Virus record (IMG/VR): IMGVR_UViG_3300048930_000067 | Location: 1 to 40,764 of that record | Reading direction: 5' to 3' (one strand) | Source: a virus | DNA length: 40,764 nucleotides | Part shown: piece by piece, positions 32,589 to 39,420 of the stretch | Layout: the number at the start of each line of letters is the position of its first letter | How positions within the stretch are numbered: the stretch's first letter is position 1 | Program-made: the position numbers and the translations under genes | Notes under the pieces: generated by a model | The model's input: only the letters and a program-made list of their open reading frames with translations | What the model was told of the DNA's origin: nothing | Databases searched by the model: none

Positions 32589-34762
32589 CAGCCTTCGAAA
32601 CATGGTTGCGTAAGATTGGCGCGGAACAGGACAACTTCCGCCGTTGGTCTGTGCGTGCGACCGACCCAGCGTCTGGCTATCCATCCCGTCAACTAACCAT
32701 CCGTGTCAAGGCAGATGGCACTTTGGAATATCCCGAGAGCTTCTCCCCTACGCTGGACGAACTGCTGGCTATTGAGGAGGAGCTCAAGACTCTTGTCAAA
32801 AGCTTCCCAAAGCATGTCAAGGTAGGCCCGCAAACGCTGGGTCTGTTAAACATAGACCCAGCTTCGCAGACCTATCAGTTTTGGGACCGCGCAACAGACC
32901 AACTGATCATGATCCAAGAACGCAGGATCATGAAGGATGGTCGCAAAGCCTACATTCCGCACACGTTCTGGTCGGATGGTGTTTGGCGCACTATGCAACC
33001 CGACCGCGAACTGCTGCCATTTTTCAAACCGCGCTACTCCACAAATAAGACCAAGATCATGGTGCACGAAGGTGCCAAGGCAGCAGATTTCTGCAACCGC
33101 ATTCACGAACTCGCTCCAGACCATCCTTGGCGCGAAGAACTAGAACAATACGAGCATTGGGGTATGATCGGCGGTGCCATCATCGGTCAACAGATCTGTG
33201 ACATGGGCGAGTTGCGCGCAGCCCAGCCTGAACTCGTGGTATATGTGTGTGACAATGATTTCCCAGGTAAACGTGTTATTGATTGCTTCTCAAGGCGATA
33301 CCGTGATCCTCTGAAGTACATCTTCTTCTACGACAATTATCCGACCGGCTGGGACCTCGCAGACCCTATGCCGACGACCTTTGACAATCGTTCCGAACGC
33401 AAATTGAGTTGGAAGATGCAGCCAGCGACCTGGGCCACAGAAAAGATCCCAGATTCAAAGCCATCCAAGTACCGTTGCACAGAACAGTTCGTGAAAGAAT
33501 GGTTCTGCATTCTTGAGCTTGATCTATTCGTTCATGCTGACAGGCCTAACCTCCTGCTTTCAAACCAGGCATTCAACTCTTGGGTGCGACCTTTCTCTGA
33601 TGTTGATGACACAGGCAAGATCCTCAAGCGTACTGCAATCGGCAAGTCACACTCTTTGATCTACGACCCTTCATCTCCTCCTGGAATCTACAATACAGGC
33701 CAGATGATCTCTATCAACACCCATGTGCCGGGATTTGTAGTTCCCAAGAAAGGCGACATTAAGCCCTGGCTCGACTTCATGCATCACTTGATTCCTGACA
33801 AAGAGGATTGCCACGAAGTCATGCGTTGGGTCGCGACTCTCATTGCTCGGCCTGATGTTAAGATGGCCTATGCTTTGTTGCTCATTTCATCCACTCAAGG
33901 TGTCGGGAAAAGCACTTTAGGTTCCAAGGTGCTCTCACCGATACTTGGCCGTCACAATGTTTCGGAGCCGTCTGAGTCAACGATCGTTGACTCAGACTTC
34001 ACAGACTGGATGGGTCATAAGCGGTTGGCTGTCTGCCACGAGATCTATGCAGGCCACTCGGCTAAGGCCTACAACAAGTTGAAGTCCATCATCACAGACG
34101 ATGTGATCCAGGTCAATAAGAAGTTTGTTCCGACCTACACGACCCAGAACTGGCTTCATGTTATTGCATGCTCCAACTCTGAGCGTGCTCTGCGGCTCGA
34201 AAACGACGACCGACGTTACCTGGTGCCAAAGGTAACAGAAGAGCACAAGCCTCATTCTTATTGGGTGCAGTTCAACAAATGGCTGGCTGAAGATGGTCTC
34301 AGCATAATTATGAATTGGGCAGATGAGTTCTGTAAGATACCAGGTAACGTAGTAATACCTGGCGACGGAGCACCCTGGACCAATCGCAAGACCGAAGTGA
34401 TCCAGGAGAACTATTCCCCAGGCCAGCAGGTGGTGAGCGAGTTCTTCGACAATGTCAAGGCCGAGTTCAATGGCGACCCCATAATCATGTACGACCAGGA
34501 CATAGTTGATCTGATCCGTGAGAGACTCTATGACGGTAAGCACAATGACCGTCTTGAGAAGCCCATGACAGTCCGCAAGATTGCCAAGTTTAAAGGCTAC
34601 CACTGTGGCAAGAAGCAAGTCTGGGACAAGCGCTCGCGTCGTCTGGCTCGCACCATCACGAATAAGATCGAGTTACTAGACTCCAGTTCGGAAGAACTGG
34701 AGTCTAGTAACATCGTCCCACTCGACATCAAGGACCTAGCCAGAAAGTGGAGCACGCTTTGA
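32585..34762 (+). CDS. Primase-helicase (TOPRIM plus SF3-type helicase)
   Basis: A 725-residue replication protein that should prime and unwind at the fork. An N-terminal TOPRIM-like region has MVHEGAKAAD (Glu162) and VVYVCDNDFPGKR (DND at 223-225). A C-terminal SF3-like ATPase has Walker A STQGVGKST (about 436-444), a Walker B-type RLAVCHEI with Glu486, and a sensor VIACSNSERAL, followed by an Arg pair (NDDRRYLVP). The ATG at 32585 overlaps the reductase stop by four bases. No DNA polymerase gene is inside the window; it may lie beyond the right edge. Confidence 0.8.
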   Translation: MTAFETWLRKIGAEQDNFRRWSVRATDPASGYPSRQLTIRVKADGTLEYPESFSPTLDELLAIEEELKTLVKSFPKHVKVGPQTLGLLNIDPASQTYQFWDRATDQLIMIQERRIMKDGRKAYIPHTFWSDGVWRTMQPDRELLPFFKPRYSTNKTKIMVHEGAKAADFCNRIHELAPDHPWREELEQYEHWGMIGGAIIGQQICDMGELRAAQPELVVYVCDNDFPGKRVIDCFSRRYRDPLKYIFFYDNYPTGWDLADPMPTTFDNRSERKLSWKMQPATWATEKIPDSKPSKYRCTEQFVKEWFCILELDLFVHADRPNLLLSNQAFNSWVRPFSDVDDTGKILKRTAIGKSHSLIYDPSSPPGIYNTGQMISINTHVPGFVVPKKGDIKPWLDFMHHLIPDKEDCHEVMRWVATLIARPDVKMAYALLLISSTQGVGKSTLGSKVLSPILGRHNVSEPSESTIVDSDFTDWMGHKRLAVCHEIYAGHSAKAYNKLKSIITDDVIQVNKKFVPTYTTQNWLHVIACSNSERALRLENDDRRYLVPKVTEEHKPHSYWVQFNKWLAEDGLSIIMNWADEFCKIPGNVVIPGDGAPWTNRKTEVIQENYSPGQQVVSEFFDNVKAEFNGDPIIMYDQDIVDLIRERLYDGKHNDRLEKPMTVRKIAKFKGYHCGKKQVWDKRSRRLARTITNKIELLDSSSEELESSNIVPLDIKDLARKWSTL
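34672..34711 (+). repeat. Perfect 18-bp hairpin inside the helicase gene end
   Basis: GTTACTAGACTCCAGTTC and its complement close a GGAA loop, a GNRA-type tetraloop. It lies wholly in coding sequence for the Ser/Glu-rich end of the helicase, where codon choice has been bent to make a perfect stem. No U-run follows. It may be an RNase site or a partial terminator before the small genes. Confidence 0.65.
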
Positions 34763-34971
34763 AAGAAACAACCGTAGAGCTTCGGCCGGATGACGATTTG
34801 ATGACTCGTGCAGAGCGAATCGTTGTTGTTATGGGGATCACAGGGGCCACCGACAAATTCATTTTAAGCGCATATCGAGTGCTCAAAGCATACCAGCAGC
34901 TAGACCAAAGGAGCCGCCATGAGCGACAACCTGTGGCACATTCCGAATTTTCAAACCCTGAGAGTGAATGA
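34759..34971 (+). CDS. Small early-region protein
   Basis: A TTG at 34759 with GGAG six bases before it, overlapping the helicase stop (TTGA), is the best start; a GTG at 34747 is possible. The 70-residue product (KETTVELRPDDDLMTRAERI, then VVVMGITGATDKFILSAYRV) is helical and charged and ends with a Ser/Glu tail. Its end overlaps the next gene start by ATGA. No family recognised. Confidence 0.5.
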   Translation: MKETTVELRPDDDLMTRAERIVVVMGITGATDKFILSAYRVLKAYQQLDQRSRHERQPVAHSEFSNPESE

Positions 34972-35035
34972 ATATGATACAGCTCCTGATCGCAATAGCC
35001 CTGGTCGGTGCAATGGCATTCTCTCTCCAAGGTGA
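34919..35035 (+). CDS. Nested 38-residue ORF with strong ribosome site
   Basis: AAGGAG five bases before the ATG at 34919 is the best ribosome site in this stretch. The frame reads MSDNLWHIPNFQTLRVNEYD and ends 38 residues on. It is inside the end of the 34759 gene and the start of the 34968 gene, so all three frames would be used. Its product has no membrane segment. It may be real, or the AAGGAG may instead serve the following gene. Confidence 0.35.
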   Translation: MSDNLWHIPNFQTLRVNEYDTAPDRNSPGRCNGILSPR

Positions 35036-35195
35036 GAAAGTCACTGTGCTGCCGCCAGAGGCCATTGAGACCCAGGAAATTCCGTTTGTAGACGTCCCAG
35101 TGACCACCCAAAAACCACCCAGGCGCAAGCGGCCTGCCAACCAGTATTATGACCCTCGAAAGTGCCGTTACAACAGAAGCTATTGGACTTGCTAG
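34968..35195 (+). CDS. Small exported or membrane-anchored protein
   Basis: A 75-residue protein with a signal-like hydrophobic N-terminus (MIQLLIAIALVGAMAFSLQG) and a basic/Pro-rich middle (VTTQKPPRRKRPANQYYDPR). The end holds two Cys residues (KCRYNRSYWTC), so a periplasmic disulfide is possible. The start overlaps the previous gene by ATGA. A spanin-like or envelope role is conceivable; no family recognised. Confidence 0.6.
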   Translation: MNMIQLLIAIALVGAMAFSLQGEKVTVLPPEAIETQEIPFVDVPVTTQKPPRRKRPANQYYDPRKCRYNRSYWTC

Positions 35196-35281
35196 GTTAA
35201 TCACCTCATTTATTTTGTTTCTTTTTCTCTGAAACTGGCGCATACTACTCTCTGGGGCATCCCGCTCCGAGGGGGACTGAC

Positions 35282-35443
35282 ATGACCACCTATGTCCTGA
35301 TCTTCTACACGCTCACCAACACCATCTGGGGACCTATGCTGTCAACCCGACACATGGAGTTCCCTACGCTGACCAAGTGCGAAGCTGCAGCAGTCGCCCA
35401 TGGCGCCCAGGCCTGGGCCTGCATCCTGAAGGAGCAGATCTGA
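35282..35443 (+). CDS. Small Cys-pair phage protein
   Basis: A 53-residue protein (MTTYVLIFYTLTNTIWGPML, then KCEAAAVAHGAQAWACILKE). A short hydrophobic start and a Cys-x-14-Cys pair near the end are typical of a recurrent class of tiny phage proteins. GGGGGACTGAC lies before the ATG, and TGATG joins it to the next gene. It is too short for many gene finders. Role unknown. Confidence 0.55.
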   Translation: MTTYVLIFYTLTNTIWGPMLSTRHMEFPTLTKCEAAAVAHGAQAWACILKEQI

Positions 35444-35685
35444 TGACCAATGACATCGTATCCATCCTCACCAGCTGGGTGGCTCTGCGTTACGTCACTG
35501 CCACTGGCGAAGAGGTCCAGGGCATGCGGCCGACTGACCTTAACCGCTCGCTGCTGGACCGTGGCCACAAAGACGCCAAGAAGCTCACCGCCGACGACTA
35601 CCGGCGGATGGGCTTCCGCGTAGTTTATGCTCGCCTAACTGGCAAGTTCACCTCTCCGCTCATGCCTTGCGTGGTGCTGCTATGA
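35443..35685 (+). CDS. Small early-region protein
   Basis: An 80-residue protein beginning MTNDIVSILTSWVALRYVTA, basic, with RPTDLNRSLLDRGHKDAKKL in the middle. AAGGAG lies eight bases before the ATG, inside the upstream gene's last codons. The end overlaps the next start (ATGA-type). No domain recognised; an adaptor or inhibitor of a host enzyme would suit the region, but this is only context. Confidence 0.55.
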   Translation: MTNDIVSILTSWVALRYVTATGEEVQGMRPTDLNRSLLDRGHKDAKKLTADDYRRMGFRVVYARLTGKFTSPLMPCVVLL

Positions 35686-35894
35686 TTATCAACTGCAACG
35701 AACCTGAAGGTAATGCGTTCAACATCGCCGCCGCTGTCGTCCGTCACCTCAGGGATCAAAAGGTCCCTGAGGAAGCCATTGATGAGTTCCGTAGGCACAT
35801 GATGGCATCAGCTTCTTATTGGGAGTTGCTCGACGCAGCCACCACAATCACAGAAGGTGAGATCACCTTCATCAACATACCAAAGGTGCAGTGA
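35682..35894 (+). CDS. Small acidic early-region protein
   Basis: A 70-residue, helical protein beginning MIINCNEPEGNAFNIAAAVV and containing RRHMMASASYWELLDAATTI. The NEPEGNAF opening is a recurrent pattern in small phage proteins near replication genes. It overlaps both neighbours by a few bases. Function unknown. Confidence 0.55.
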   Translation: MIINCNEPEGNAFNIAAAVVRHLRDQKVPEEAIDEFRRHMMASASYWELLDAATTITEGEITFINIPKVQ

Positions 35895-35974
35895 TGGACT
35901 GGATGACACTGTTGCAAGTAATCATCGTCGCCGCTCTCATCGGCATCTGGCTCGATATAACAGAAGGAATGTAA
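35894..35974 (+). CDS. 26-residue single-span membrane peptide
   Basis: TGATG overlap at 35892-35896 starts a 26-codon frame: MDWMTLLQVIIVAALIGIWL, then DITEGM. Almost all of it is one membrane span. Its end supplies the AAGGA ribosome site of the next gene, whose ATG is two bases past its stop. Tiny phage membrane peptides often act on host inner-membrane proteins. Confidence 0.5.
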   Translation: MDWMTLLQVIIVAALIGIWLDITEGM

Positions 35975-35976
35975 CC

Positions 35977-36714
35977 ATGACCACGCTACTCGTAGGAATC
36001 ATGCTCACGATCGTCACTGTTTACACGTTGCTGTCTGAGGTTATTTCGGGTGATGAGATGCTCTCTCCGGAGCATCTCATGTCCGTAGCAGCGCTGATGG
36101 CTCTAATGGTCGGCGTTCATCAGGCCTCGGTCCGCAGCTGGGGTGCCAGGTTCGTCCTGGTCCCGTTCTGCCTGGCGACTGTCGCGTTCATCCTGGTGTC
36201 GGCCGGCACACGCAATGCGACGCTGGCCAGTGCCAAAAGCAACGACCACGCAGCCCAGCTCAACTTTCTGAAGGAACGCCTAGCGACGGAAAACAAGGTA
36301 CTGGCGCAAGCGGACGCAACTAAGAACGACGCATGCCTGAAGCCAAAGTCGAATGTCTGCAAGACTGCTACAGCCAAGCAGCAGGACGCTGAACGTCGCA
36401 GAGATAACACCCAGGCCAAAATTCTTGGCCTGGGTGCACCTGATACTAAGACTTCGGCCTATCACTCACTGGCTGCCTTATTGCTGCTCCCAAGCGGCTC
36501 AGGAGACCTTCTGTACGCTCTGATGCCTTACCTTCAGGTTCTTCTGTGCGAATTGGGTGCGGCTCTCTTTGTATCACTTGGGTTGGCCAAGGTTCGACCG
36601 CCTCACGCAATTCTTCCTCCCAAGAAGCGCGTCCGGAAGAAAGCGCGTCGGGGACCACCTCGACCTTCTGCGCCACCGACTGTGGTTCTTCCGTTCCGGC
36701 AAGGCTCTGCTTAA
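35977..36714 (+). CDS. Multi-span membrane protein with basic tail
   Basis: A 245-residue protein. Three hydrophobic spans at the start (about 3-20, 33-47, 58-77), then a helical charged region (about 85-150) with ACLKPKSNVCKTATAKQQDA, then one or two further spans (about 160-205), and a basic Pro-rich tail (PPKKRVRKKARRGPPRPSAP). It looks like an inner-membrane protein with a cytoplasmic tail. The last 269 bases overlap a minus-strand gene. No family recognised. Confidence 0.6.
   Translation: MTTLLVGIMLTIVTVYTLLSEVISGDEMLSPEHLMSVAALMALMVGVHQASVRSWGARFVLVPFCLATVAFILVSAGTRNATLASAKSNDHAAQLNFLKERLATENKVLAQADATKNDACLKPKSNVCKTATAKQQDAERRRDNTQAKILGLGAPDTKTSAYHSLAALLLLPSGSGDLLYALMPYLQVLLCELGAALFVSLGLAKVRPPHAILPPKKRVRKKARRGPPRPSAPPTVVLPFRQGSA
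36409..36435. repeat. 11-bp inverted repeat inside the membrane protein gene
   Basis: ACCCAGGCCAA and TTGGCCTGGGT with a five-base loop lie in the coding sequence, just left of the minus-strand gene's stop at 36446. On the minus strand it could be that gene's terminator, though no U-run follows. Confidence 0.45.
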
Positions 36715-36844
36715 GCTCTGTCAACTTAGACTCTAGCGCCGCGAGCTCCTTCAGGATACGCTCGCGGCGCATTTTCTTGACAGAATCACGTACGTCTGCA
36801 GTGAATGTGACAGAGGTGACTGGCACTTCTCCTGAGATTGACAC
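36446..36844 (-). CDS. Minus-strand coiled-coil protein, convergent with a membrane gene
   Basis: The GTG at 36844 with AGGAGG seven bases upstream opens a 132-residue protein. The first part (SISGEVPVTSVTFTADVRDS) leads to a coiled coil (KMRRERILKELAALESKLTE). The acidic, Pro-rich end is probably unstructured. An upstream ATG at 36952 would overlap the previous gene by about 80 bases, so I rejected it. Together with two upstream minus-strand genes it forms an island against the main direction of this arm. Function unknown. Confidence 0.55.
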   Translation of the reverse strand: MSISGEVPVTSVTFTADVRDSVKKMRRERILKELAALESKLTELKQSLAGTEEPQSVAQKVEVVPDALSSGRASWEEELREAVEPWPTQVIQREPHPIRTEEPEGKASERTEGLLSRLGAAIRQPVSDRPKS

Positions 36845-36870
36845 AGTGTCACCTCCTGTGTAAACAGCCT

Positions 36871-37104
36871 TTACCTTTTGTCCGCCAAGCCTAACAACAG
36901 TAACAATCGGTACTTCCAACTCGGTTCCCACCATTGGGCTTTTTCTCCACATGTTGCAGTTCCAGCTTCGTGATAGAATCGTTCCTCTTCAGTTGACGCT
37001 CCAGAGATACCGCATCGCCAACCTACGCGATGCCGGCAATCCGCACAACGCAACAGCCTTGTGCGACCACCAGCATATGACTTCAGTTCAACGACATCGC
37101 CCAT
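36871..37104 (-). CDS. Small zinc-ribbon-like protein
   Basis: A 77-residue protein beginning MGDVVELKSYAGGRTRLLRC. The Cys arrangement CADCRHRVGWRC, then later ATCGEKAQWWEP, suits a metal knuckle and resembles small phage Cys proteins with a CGxxAxWW ending. The start was placed at 37104 because an earlier one would overlap the preceding gene by more than 60 bases. Second of three genes in the minus-strand island. Confidence 0.6.
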   Translation of the reverse strand: MGDVVELKSYAGGRTRLLRCADCRHRVGWRCGISGASTEEERFYHEAGTATCGEKAQWWEPSWKYRLLLLLGLADKR

Positions 37105-37295
37105 GTCACAATGCTCCCTACAATCAACCCAGCCACAAAGGTGCAAAAGCCAATAGCGATCAAGTCAGATCGGTAGCCCTGCAACTGATGAATGGCATCA
37201 TCAATGGCAGCACACTGACACATCGGTCCGCAGTCTATGCCCTTGTAATGCAGGCATGTCGGCAATACTCTGAGTCTCTCGAGTGTTTGGTTCAT
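37083..37295 (-). CDS. Small single-span membrane protein
   Basis: A 70-residue protein beginning MNQTLERLRVLPTCLHYKGI with a Cys-rich middle (CGPMCQC) and one C-terminal span (GFCTFVAGLIVGSIVTWAM). The ribosome site GAGGAGG seven bases before the ATG is one of the strongest in the window, good proof of a real minus-strand unit. A perfect hairpin lies about 20 bases further upstream. Confidence 0.65.
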   Translation of the reverse strand: MNQTLERLRVLPTCLHYKGIDCGPMCQCAAIDDAIHQLQGYRSDLIAIGFCTFVAGLIVGSIVTWAMSLN

Positions 37296-37315
37296 ACTGT
37301 CGCCTCCTCATTCTA

Positions 37316-37352
37316 TCTGGCAGCATAAATATCGCTCTTTTATGCTGCCAGA
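37316..37352. repeat. Perfect 14-bp hairpin between divergent units
   Basis: TCTGGCAGCATAAA and TTTATGCTGCCAGA with a nine-base loop. It sits between the minus-strand island's first gene and the palindrome/leader of the plus-strand gene at 37508. It could insulate the two directions. No T-run follows on either strand. Confidence 0.55.
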
Positions 37353-37365
37353 GAAAGTGTTTAAA

Positions 37366-37376
37366 AAAACAGTTTT
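37366..37376 (+). promoter_or_regulatory. AAAACWGTTTT palindrome, copy 3
   Basis: AAAACAGTTTT in the same flank as copy 2 (GTGTTT, then a run of A). It lies 131 bases upstream of the ATG at 37508 and is not in frame with that gene, so a shared coding origin does not explain it here. This makes a DNA-level role (promoter or operator) more likely. Confidence 0.55.
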
Positions 37377-37409
37377 CTTTTTCTTCGGCCAGAGCCATAC
37401 TCGTTCTTG

Positions 37410-37486
37410 CCTGGACTCGCCTCGTCCCTCAGCGCCTTACCCCTCGGGCGCGGACACACCTCCCTGGTCCCAGAGGCGAGTCCAGG
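37410..37486 (+). promoter_or_regulatory. Structured 5' leader of the gene at 37508
   Basis: CCTGGACTCGCCTC and GAGGCGAGTCCAGG are perfect 14-base arms 49 bases apart, with an inner GCGCC/GGCGC stem. The folded leader would end 21 bases before the start codon at 37508. It may control translation or protect the mRNA end. Confidence 0.5.
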
Positions 37487-37507
37487 CACCTCAACATGGA
37501 GAATATC

Positions 37508-38104
37508 ATGCCTAACAAAGCACCAGCATTCCTGGCTGAAGTCAGCAGCACAGACGTTCCGCTGAGTCAGGACAAACTCACAGAGCTGCGTAATGAGGTC
37601 GTACGAGCTAAGAAGCTCGCACTCCAGATCGCGGACCTGGAAGAGCAACTCGCTGACGCCAACAAGGAGCTGAACGAACTCCAGCAGAAGACGCTGCCAG
37701 ACCTGTTCATGGAGATCGGCATCGACGAGATTGCAGTGCCGGCGGATGGCAATATTCCTGCATTTAAAGCTACGTGTTCTCCGTTCTACGCCGCTGGCAT
37801 CCCTATCAAGTGGGACGCTGTCAAACGTCAAGAGGCATTCGCCTACCTCACTGAGCTCGGTGCAGGTGACCTCATCAAGACTGAACTCAACATCAAGTTC
37901 GGCCGCGATCACCGCAACGAGGCAGTCGAGTTAGCCAAGGAGCTCCACGACAAGGGTCTGACACCAGACATAAAGGAGGCAGTCCACTCGGCAACGTTGA
38001 CAGCTTGGCTACGTGAGATGATCGAGATCAACGGGTTCACTCCTGACCTTGAGAAGATCGGCGGCACTGTAGGTCGCGTCGTCAAGATCAAGGAGAAACG
38101 TTGA
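37508..38104 (+). CDS. Conserved coiled-coil phage protein beside the ssDNA-binding candidate
   Basis: A 198-residue protein starting MPNKAPAFLAEVSSTDVPLS. A coiled coil (LALQIADLEEQLADANKELN) leads to LPDLFMEIGIDEIAVPADGN and a C-terminal helix set with LTAWLREMIEINGFTPDLEK. I know this form from phages, next to single-strand-binding-type proteins. GGAG six bases before the ATG at 37508 supports it over 37496. A long structured leader precedes it. Its partner is probably the gene at 38240. Confidence 0.65.
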   Translation: MPNKAPAFLAEVSSTDVPLSQDKLTELRNEVVRAKKLALQIADLEEQLADANKELNELQQKTLPDLFMEIGIDEIAVPADGNIPAFKATCSPFYAAGIPIKWDAVKRQEAFAYLTELGAGDLIKTELNIKFGRDHRNEAVELAKELHDKGLTPDIKEAVHSATLTAWLREMIEINGFTPDLEKIGGTVGRVVKIKEKR

Positions 38105-38247
38105 TTAGGTCTCTGGCATTAATAGCATTCGCAATCACATGCCTAGCCTGGGCCGAGCGAGCGGCAGCTCAGGAAAGGTATGAAGTCGCACTCGCGCTGT
38201 TCGCAATATCTCTGATCGCTATCAATCTAGGAGCTAACTATGGCTAA
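38101..38247 (+). CDS. 48-residue two-span membrane protein with TTG start
   Basis: TTG at 38101, with AAGGAG five bases before it, opens a 48-codon frame reading SLALIAFAITCLAWAERAAA and EVALALFAISLIAINLGANY, two membrane spans joined by a short basic/acidic loop. It overlaps the upstream stop and ends eight bases inside the next gene. The coupling and the ribosome site argue it is real. Holin-like or host-membrane-acting is a guess. Confidence 0.55.
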   Translation: MIRSLALIAFAITCLAWAERAAAQERYEVALALFAISLIAINLGANYG

Positions 38248-39043
38248 TGCCAAACGCAAAGTCGAAGAAACGCTGCCTGTCGCTAATGGTGGCGGTGCAG
38301 CTGGAGTACCGAACTTCCTCGCGACCACCGCAGCCGAGGACATGGGCAAGGGTACGTCCACAGCGCAGGAAGACAACCTTGTACCACTGATCTACATACT
38401 TCAGCCTCTGAGCCCTGTCGTGAATAAGAAGGACCCTAATTACGTCGAAGGTGCCGAGCCTGGTGCCATATGGCTGCGCAACTCGGCTGATCCTGTCGCG
38501 GAAGGTGACAAAGGCATCCTGTTCCAGCCTTGCTACTTCTCCAAGGACTACGTCGAGTGGGTTCCGCGCAACAAAGGTGGTGGCTTCGTCGGCCGGCACG
38601 GAGAGTTGCCTGCAGACGTAAAGGAAGTCCGTGACGAGCAGAACCCCAACAAGGTTAAATACATTCGCCCCAATGGCAACGAGGTCATCGAGACGCGGTA
38701 TCATGCTGGGTTCGTCATCACTGACAATGGTCCGCTGCCCTATGTCATTCCTATGACTTCGACTGCTCACACCAGCTCGCGTCAGTGGATGGTCATGATG
38801 AACGGCAAGCAGCTGAACGGAAAGCGATTGCCCTCCTGGTCGTCTATCTATCGCCTGCGGACCAAGCAGAAGACCAACAACGCAGGTACGTGGTACACAT
38901 GGGACATTTCTGACGCTGGCTACGTCCAGTCCACGGAAGAGTACGAGCGTGGTAAGGCACTCTTTAACTCGTTCACTGGTGGCGAGAAGAAGTTCGCCGA
39001 CGACGAGCACCATGTCGCAACCGACGAAGACGCACCTATGTGA
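38240..39043 (+). CDS. Candidate ssDNA-binding protein
   Basis: A 267-residue protein. Core: LVPLIYILQPLSPVVNKKDP, then GAEPGAIWLRNSADPVAEGD and TSRQWMVMMNGKQ-like strands, and a very acidic end (FADDEHHVATDEDAPM), typical of T7 gp2.5-type proteins, where the acidic tail contacts the replication partners. It lies in the replication arm beside a coiled-coil partner. The binding activity is inferred from layout, tail and context. Confidence 0.5.
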   Translation: MANAKRKVEETLPVANGGGAAGVPNFLATTAAEDMGKGTSTAQEDNLVPLIYILQPLSPVVNKKDPNYVEGAEPGAIWLRNSADPVAEGDKGILFQPCYFSKDYVEWVPRNKGGGFVGRHGELPADVKEVRDEQNPNKVKYIRPNGNEVIETRYHAGFVITDNGPLPYVIPMTSTAHTSSRQWMVMMNGKQLNGKRLPSWSSIYRLRTKQKTNNAGTWYTWDISDAGYVQSTEEYERGKALFNSFTGGEKKFADDEHHVATDEDAPM

Positions 39044-39046
39044 GTG

Positions 39047-39086
39047 TTCGCCTCTCCAGTATTCGGTTGACTACTGGAGAGGCGAA
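39047..39086 (+). terminator. Perfect 15-bp hairpin after the ssDNA-binding candidate
   Basis: TTCGCCTCTCCAGTA and TACTGGAGAGGCGAA with a ten-base loop begin three bases after the stop. Its TTCGC end recalls the hairpin at 17333. There is no U-run, so rho-independent ending is not certain. It marks the end of the unit that began at 37508. Confidence 0.6.
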
Positions 39087-39420
39087 AGAAGCTGGCGGCA
39101 GGAGTTACGGGGACTCAGAGAGGTCCCGTAAGCCCGCTGGGAGCATGTCTCAGCTATGAACGCCGATAGGCAGGCGTGACAGTCGGGAGAGACCGGCAGC
39201 GAGGCGCTTGACCAAGCGCGGACTGCTAAAGGAATGCGGGATCGCGTCTGGCTGCGTCGTTACTGGCGTATGGAAGAATTTGATCATGCCACGAGCCAGA
39301 CAGCATTGGTTTTTAAGTCCGATTGGTGACCTGTCAACGAGACGTTCCAAAATTTGAGCACGCCATAAAGGCAGCGCGCTGCAAAAGGCATCCTTGCTAT
39401 GAAAGAAAAGGAGAAAGAAA
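39087..39420 (+). other. Structured gap, possible non-coding RNA
   Basis: About 330 bases without a supported gene. It holds a stem TTACGGG/CCCGTAA (39105-39131), a hairpin ACGCC/GGCGT, a GCGCTT/AAGCGC hairpin inside CAGTC/GACTG, and the self-complementary GCAGCGCGCTGC near 39371. A 31-codon frame from 39234 (MRDRVWLRRYWRMEEFDHAT) has no proper ribosome site. The stem content and lack of ORFs suggest a folded RNA or a control region; I cannot assign a class. Confidence 0.45.

Noticed and set aside
36446-36952. Longer minus-strand form starting at 36952
   Set aside because: The GTG at 36844 has AGGAGG at seven bases and avoids overlapping the zinc-ribbon gene.
39087-39420. Group I intron in the gap
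   Set aside because: The conserved core strings of group I introns were not found and the flanks do not form a split gene.
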